DNA of 7,042 nucleotides from CAZVFX01 sp964626565 (GTDB lineage Bacteria; Myxococcota_A; UBA9042; CAIXZC01), in contig CAZVFX010000220.1 of assembly GCA_964626565.1 (NCBI GenBank), positions 1 to 7,042 of the forward strand, written 5' to 3'. Below, piece by piece: positions 5,335 through 7,042 of the stretch (position 1 is the stretch's first letter; the number at the start of each line of letters is the position of its first letter). Under the pieces are notes generated by a model that saw only the letters and a program-made list of their open reading frames with translations, was not told where the DNA came from and ran no database searches. Both the position numbers and the translations under genes were made by a program.

Positions 5335-6984
5335 TTAGAAGCACCCCTCCACAATATCCGCCATTTTCACGGCAAAAACGTATCTATTCGGGGGGTGCTC
5401 GGTCTGGCACCACAGGTTGTCGGAGAACATGGAATAGTGGAGGTCCTGTGGCGGATAGGGCCAGGACCGCTCCTGAAGAGTTGACCCGGGAGTGCCTATG
5501 AAGAGGGTGCCGGGTGAGGGAAGCCACGAGAGCTTGGGCCTGCTGCTCGAGATGAAATACTGACCGTCCCAGCTCAACGCCCCCTGCATCTTCAGGACTC
5601 CGGGAAAGAACGCTTGCAGCGAGTCTGCTGCGCCACCCACAGTAACCAGCCTGCCGGTGTCCGGGTCCACCAGCCAACGGTGGAGACGCCCTGCAATAAC
5701 GTCCTTGCTGTACTCGCCGGCGACCAGGGTCGGCGGGTTGGTGGAGAGGTCCAGTGAAACGAATGAAAATCGAGCGCAACAGCTTTCGGGGCACAACGAA
5801 TAACGATTAACCTGCGGGACAACGTATTTGTACTTGAAAGCGTGATACCCCTTCCCTTCAGACACGAGGCCGATCCAGTCTTTGTTCTCGGTCTGGACCT
5901 GCAGGATCCGGCTGAGGTCGAAAACTCTCAACCCCTTGGATGTGTCTGCGACGTAAAGATAGTTCTTGTACCAGGCGATGCCGCCGGCGTGTACCGGAAC
6001 CGGGTTGAAATCAGGTGTGCCGCCGTTGTTTACCGGCTCCACGAGCAGGGCGTGTCGGTACTTGAGGTTCGACATTCCGGTAGTATCGACAAAGCTGACC
6101 CGCACGCCTTTGTCCATGGGCGCGCCGGGGTCCTCCTCGGTTTTATGATACCAGGCCACCAGGGCGACCTTCTTGCCGGCGTAGGAACCGCTGGGGTAGG
6201 CGGAGGCGGTGCCAGTGATCCCCTGAGGAACCCAGTAGTCCACATTGGCATCCCCGGAATTCCACGAGAAGCCGGTGTGAAAGCACTCCACGTCCGCCTT
6301 GAAGATGATCTTGTCTGCATCGCGATTCAAGTCCGCAAACAGGTCGGCCAGGGTGGTCGGTGACGTGCTCCAATGCTGCTCGATCTGATCAATCAGGCCC
6401 GCCTTGGTTTGCCATCCATCCTCGTCGACAAGCTGAAAGCCGTCCGCGCTGGTCTCCTTCAGTTTGCCGGCAATCGGGTGGTCGTTCCCGCCTCCCTCGT
6501 TGCACTGCAACGGCGCCTGGGGGCAGGCTACGGCGGCCGGCGCACAGCCGCCTTCCTCAACAACTTCCTCAACAACCTCTGCCGCGATTTCCTCTACGAC
6601 CTCGTCCACAGTTTCTTCACCGACGTCATCGAGAAGCTCGAAGACCAATTCCGAAGTCGTCTCCGCGAGCACTTCCTGGGCGGGGTCGATTGCGGTCTCA
6701 GGCGTCCAGTCCGGTTCCTGCAGGTCCGAGGTATCGTGGATCTCCGGTGCAATCGCGTCCGGCGGTGGAGCCGCATAGTCTGCCCCCGAATCTGCCGAAG
6801 CACTGTCTTCAGGAGGCGCTACCCGATCTACTTGCCCAGGCAGTTCCCGGGGCGAAATGTCGATATATGCGCCGGCATCGGCCAGTCCGTTATCCCCGGT
6901 CCCATCAGTTCCGCACCGCCAGGCACAGATGCACACCGCAAAACCCAGCAGCACCAACAACATCGTCTTACGCAATTCGCTCAT
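5335..6984 (-). CDS. Exported protein with acidic stalk and beta-propeller-like domain
   Basis: The product has 549 residues counted from the ATG at 6984. A GTG at 7002 in the same frame would add six residues, but neither start has a good ribosome site, and the ATG gives a tidier signal peptide (MSELRKT then a hydrophobic run). The signal region ends with Cys at 18, 20 and 24; none sits in a canonical lipobox, so a lipoprotein is possible but not shown. Residues about 30-145 are a Pro/Ala/Asp/Glu stalk ending in four-residue EEVV repeats. Residues about 175-549 look like a beta-propeller-type fold: YWVPQGITG, GVRVSFVDTTG, RHALLVEPV, and HAGGIAWY (332-339) followed by YLYVADTSKGLRVFDLSRI. I recall this last series from secreted proteins of unknown function in actinobacteria and others. 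D218-x-N-x-D-x-D224 resembles a calcium loop. A CPESCC cluster is at 398-403. The function is unknown; a surface or periplasmic location is inferred. It converges with the pilin-like fusion gene. Confidence 0.87.
   Translation of the reverse strand: MSELRKTMLLVLLGFAVCICAWRCGTDGTGDNGLADAGAYIDISPRELPGQVDRVAPPEDSASADSGADYAAPPPDAIAPEIHDTSDLQEPDWTPETAIDPAQEVLAETTSELVFELLDDVGEETVDEVVEEIAAEVVEEVVEEGGCAPAAVACPQAPLQCNEGGGNDHPIAGKLKETSADGFQLVDEDGWQTKAGLIDQIEQHWSTSPTTLADLFADLNRDADKIIFKADVECFHTGFSWNSGDANVDYWVPQGITGTASAYPSGSYAGKKVALVAWYHKTEEDPGAPMDKGVRVSFVDTTGMSNLKYRHALLVEPVNNGGTPDFNPVPVHAGGIAWYKNYLYVADTSKGLRVFDLSRILQVQTENKDWIGLVSEGKGYHAFKYKYVVPQVNRYSLCPESCCARFSFVSLDLSTNPPTLVAGEYSKDVIAGRLHRWLVDPDTGRLVTVGGAADSLQAFFPGVLKMQGALSWDGQYFISSSRPKLSWLPSPGTLFIGTPGSTLQERSWPYPPQDLHYSMFSDNLWCQTEHPPNRYVFAVKMADIVEGCF
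6553..6624 (-). repeat. 12-bp periodic repeat coding (EEVV)-type units in the acidic stalk
   Basis: On the plus strand, TTCCTCAACAAC occurs twice in direct tandem at 6553-6564 and 6565-6576. Degenerate 12-bp copies continue to about 6624 (for example TTCCTCTACGAC at 6589-6600). On the coding strand these give EEVV, EEIA, DEVV and EETV units, a four-residue period. The repeat forms the membrane-distal end of the stalk, just before a Cys-containing junction (Cys147). Confidence 0.7.
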
Positions 6985-6993
6985 ATCGATTGG

Positions 6994-6999
6994 AGTATA
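6994..6999 (-). promoter_or_regulatory. Possible -10 element TATACT before the exported protein gene
   Basis: Read on the minus strand, TATACT ends nine bases before the ATG at 6984. It differs from the sigma-70 consensus at one base. No convincing -35 hexamer is seen 16-18 bp upstream. A transcript from here would start almost at the ATG, giving a leaderless mRNA, which would fit the missing Shine-Dalgarno. The call rests on one hexamer only. Confidence 0.3.
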
Positions 7000-7042
7000 C
7001 ACCCTTGGCCGGTCTCCCGGAAAGGGTCAGGTTCATTTAGTC

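Noticed and set aside
5322..5349. Intrinsic terminator at the convergent junction
   Set aside because: The stem is short and interrupted, and there is no T-run after it on either strand, so I do not call a terminator.
6973..7036. Short upstream reading frame (22 codons from an ATG near 7036, minus strand) overlapping the exported protein start
   Set aside because: It has no clear ribosome site and lies upstream of the likely -10, so it is probably not transcribed with the gene.
6360..7040. 226-residue open frame on the plus strand opposite the exported protein
   Set aside because: Its Arg/Pro/Ser-rich product is what antisense reading of an Asp/Glu/Ala/Val stalk gives. The minus-strand frame has a signal peptide and a domain.

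Overview
The window is a GC-rich bacterial fragment (about 60 % GC by eye). It looks like Deltaproteobacteria in the old sense, i.e. Myxococcota, Bradymonadota or a related uncultured lineage. I infer this from the protein families: a very long TPR protein with a C-terminal domain I know from myxobacteria-type genomes, a C-terminal domain resembling deltaproteobacterial type IV pilins, and a secreted protein with a long Asp/Glu-rich stalk. No RNA gene, CRISPR array, transposase gene or origin is visible.

Layout. Positions 2-3052 (+) are the 3' part of a large TPR gene. Its reading frame runs off the left edge through an in-frame low-complexity block of Ala-Thr repeats and poly-Glu. After a 37-bp gap with a strong Shine-Dalgarno sequence comes 3090-5333 (+), a protein with one N-terminal membrane anchor. 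It has a large DUF3352-like periplasmic body and, unexpectedly, a Cys-rich C-terminal domain that reads like the globular head of a type IV pilin. Its stop codon lies one base from the stop codon of the convergent gene at 5335-6984 (-). That gene encodes an exported protein with an acidic spacer and a beta-propeller-like domain. The last 40 bp hold the promoter region of the third gene and a short motif that may be the edge of a repeat element.

How the genes may work together. The first two genes are almost certainly co-transcribed. The TPR protein would act as a protein-binding scaffold. Its partner would place a pilin-like, probably disulfide-bonded domain in the periplasm without the usual prepilin leader. 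A role in envelope or pilus assembly is inference only. The third gene is transcribed separately and need not share a function. The pilin-like fusion is the best candidate here for something undescribed. The two longest antisense open frames and the other overlapping frames look like shadows of the three real genes.
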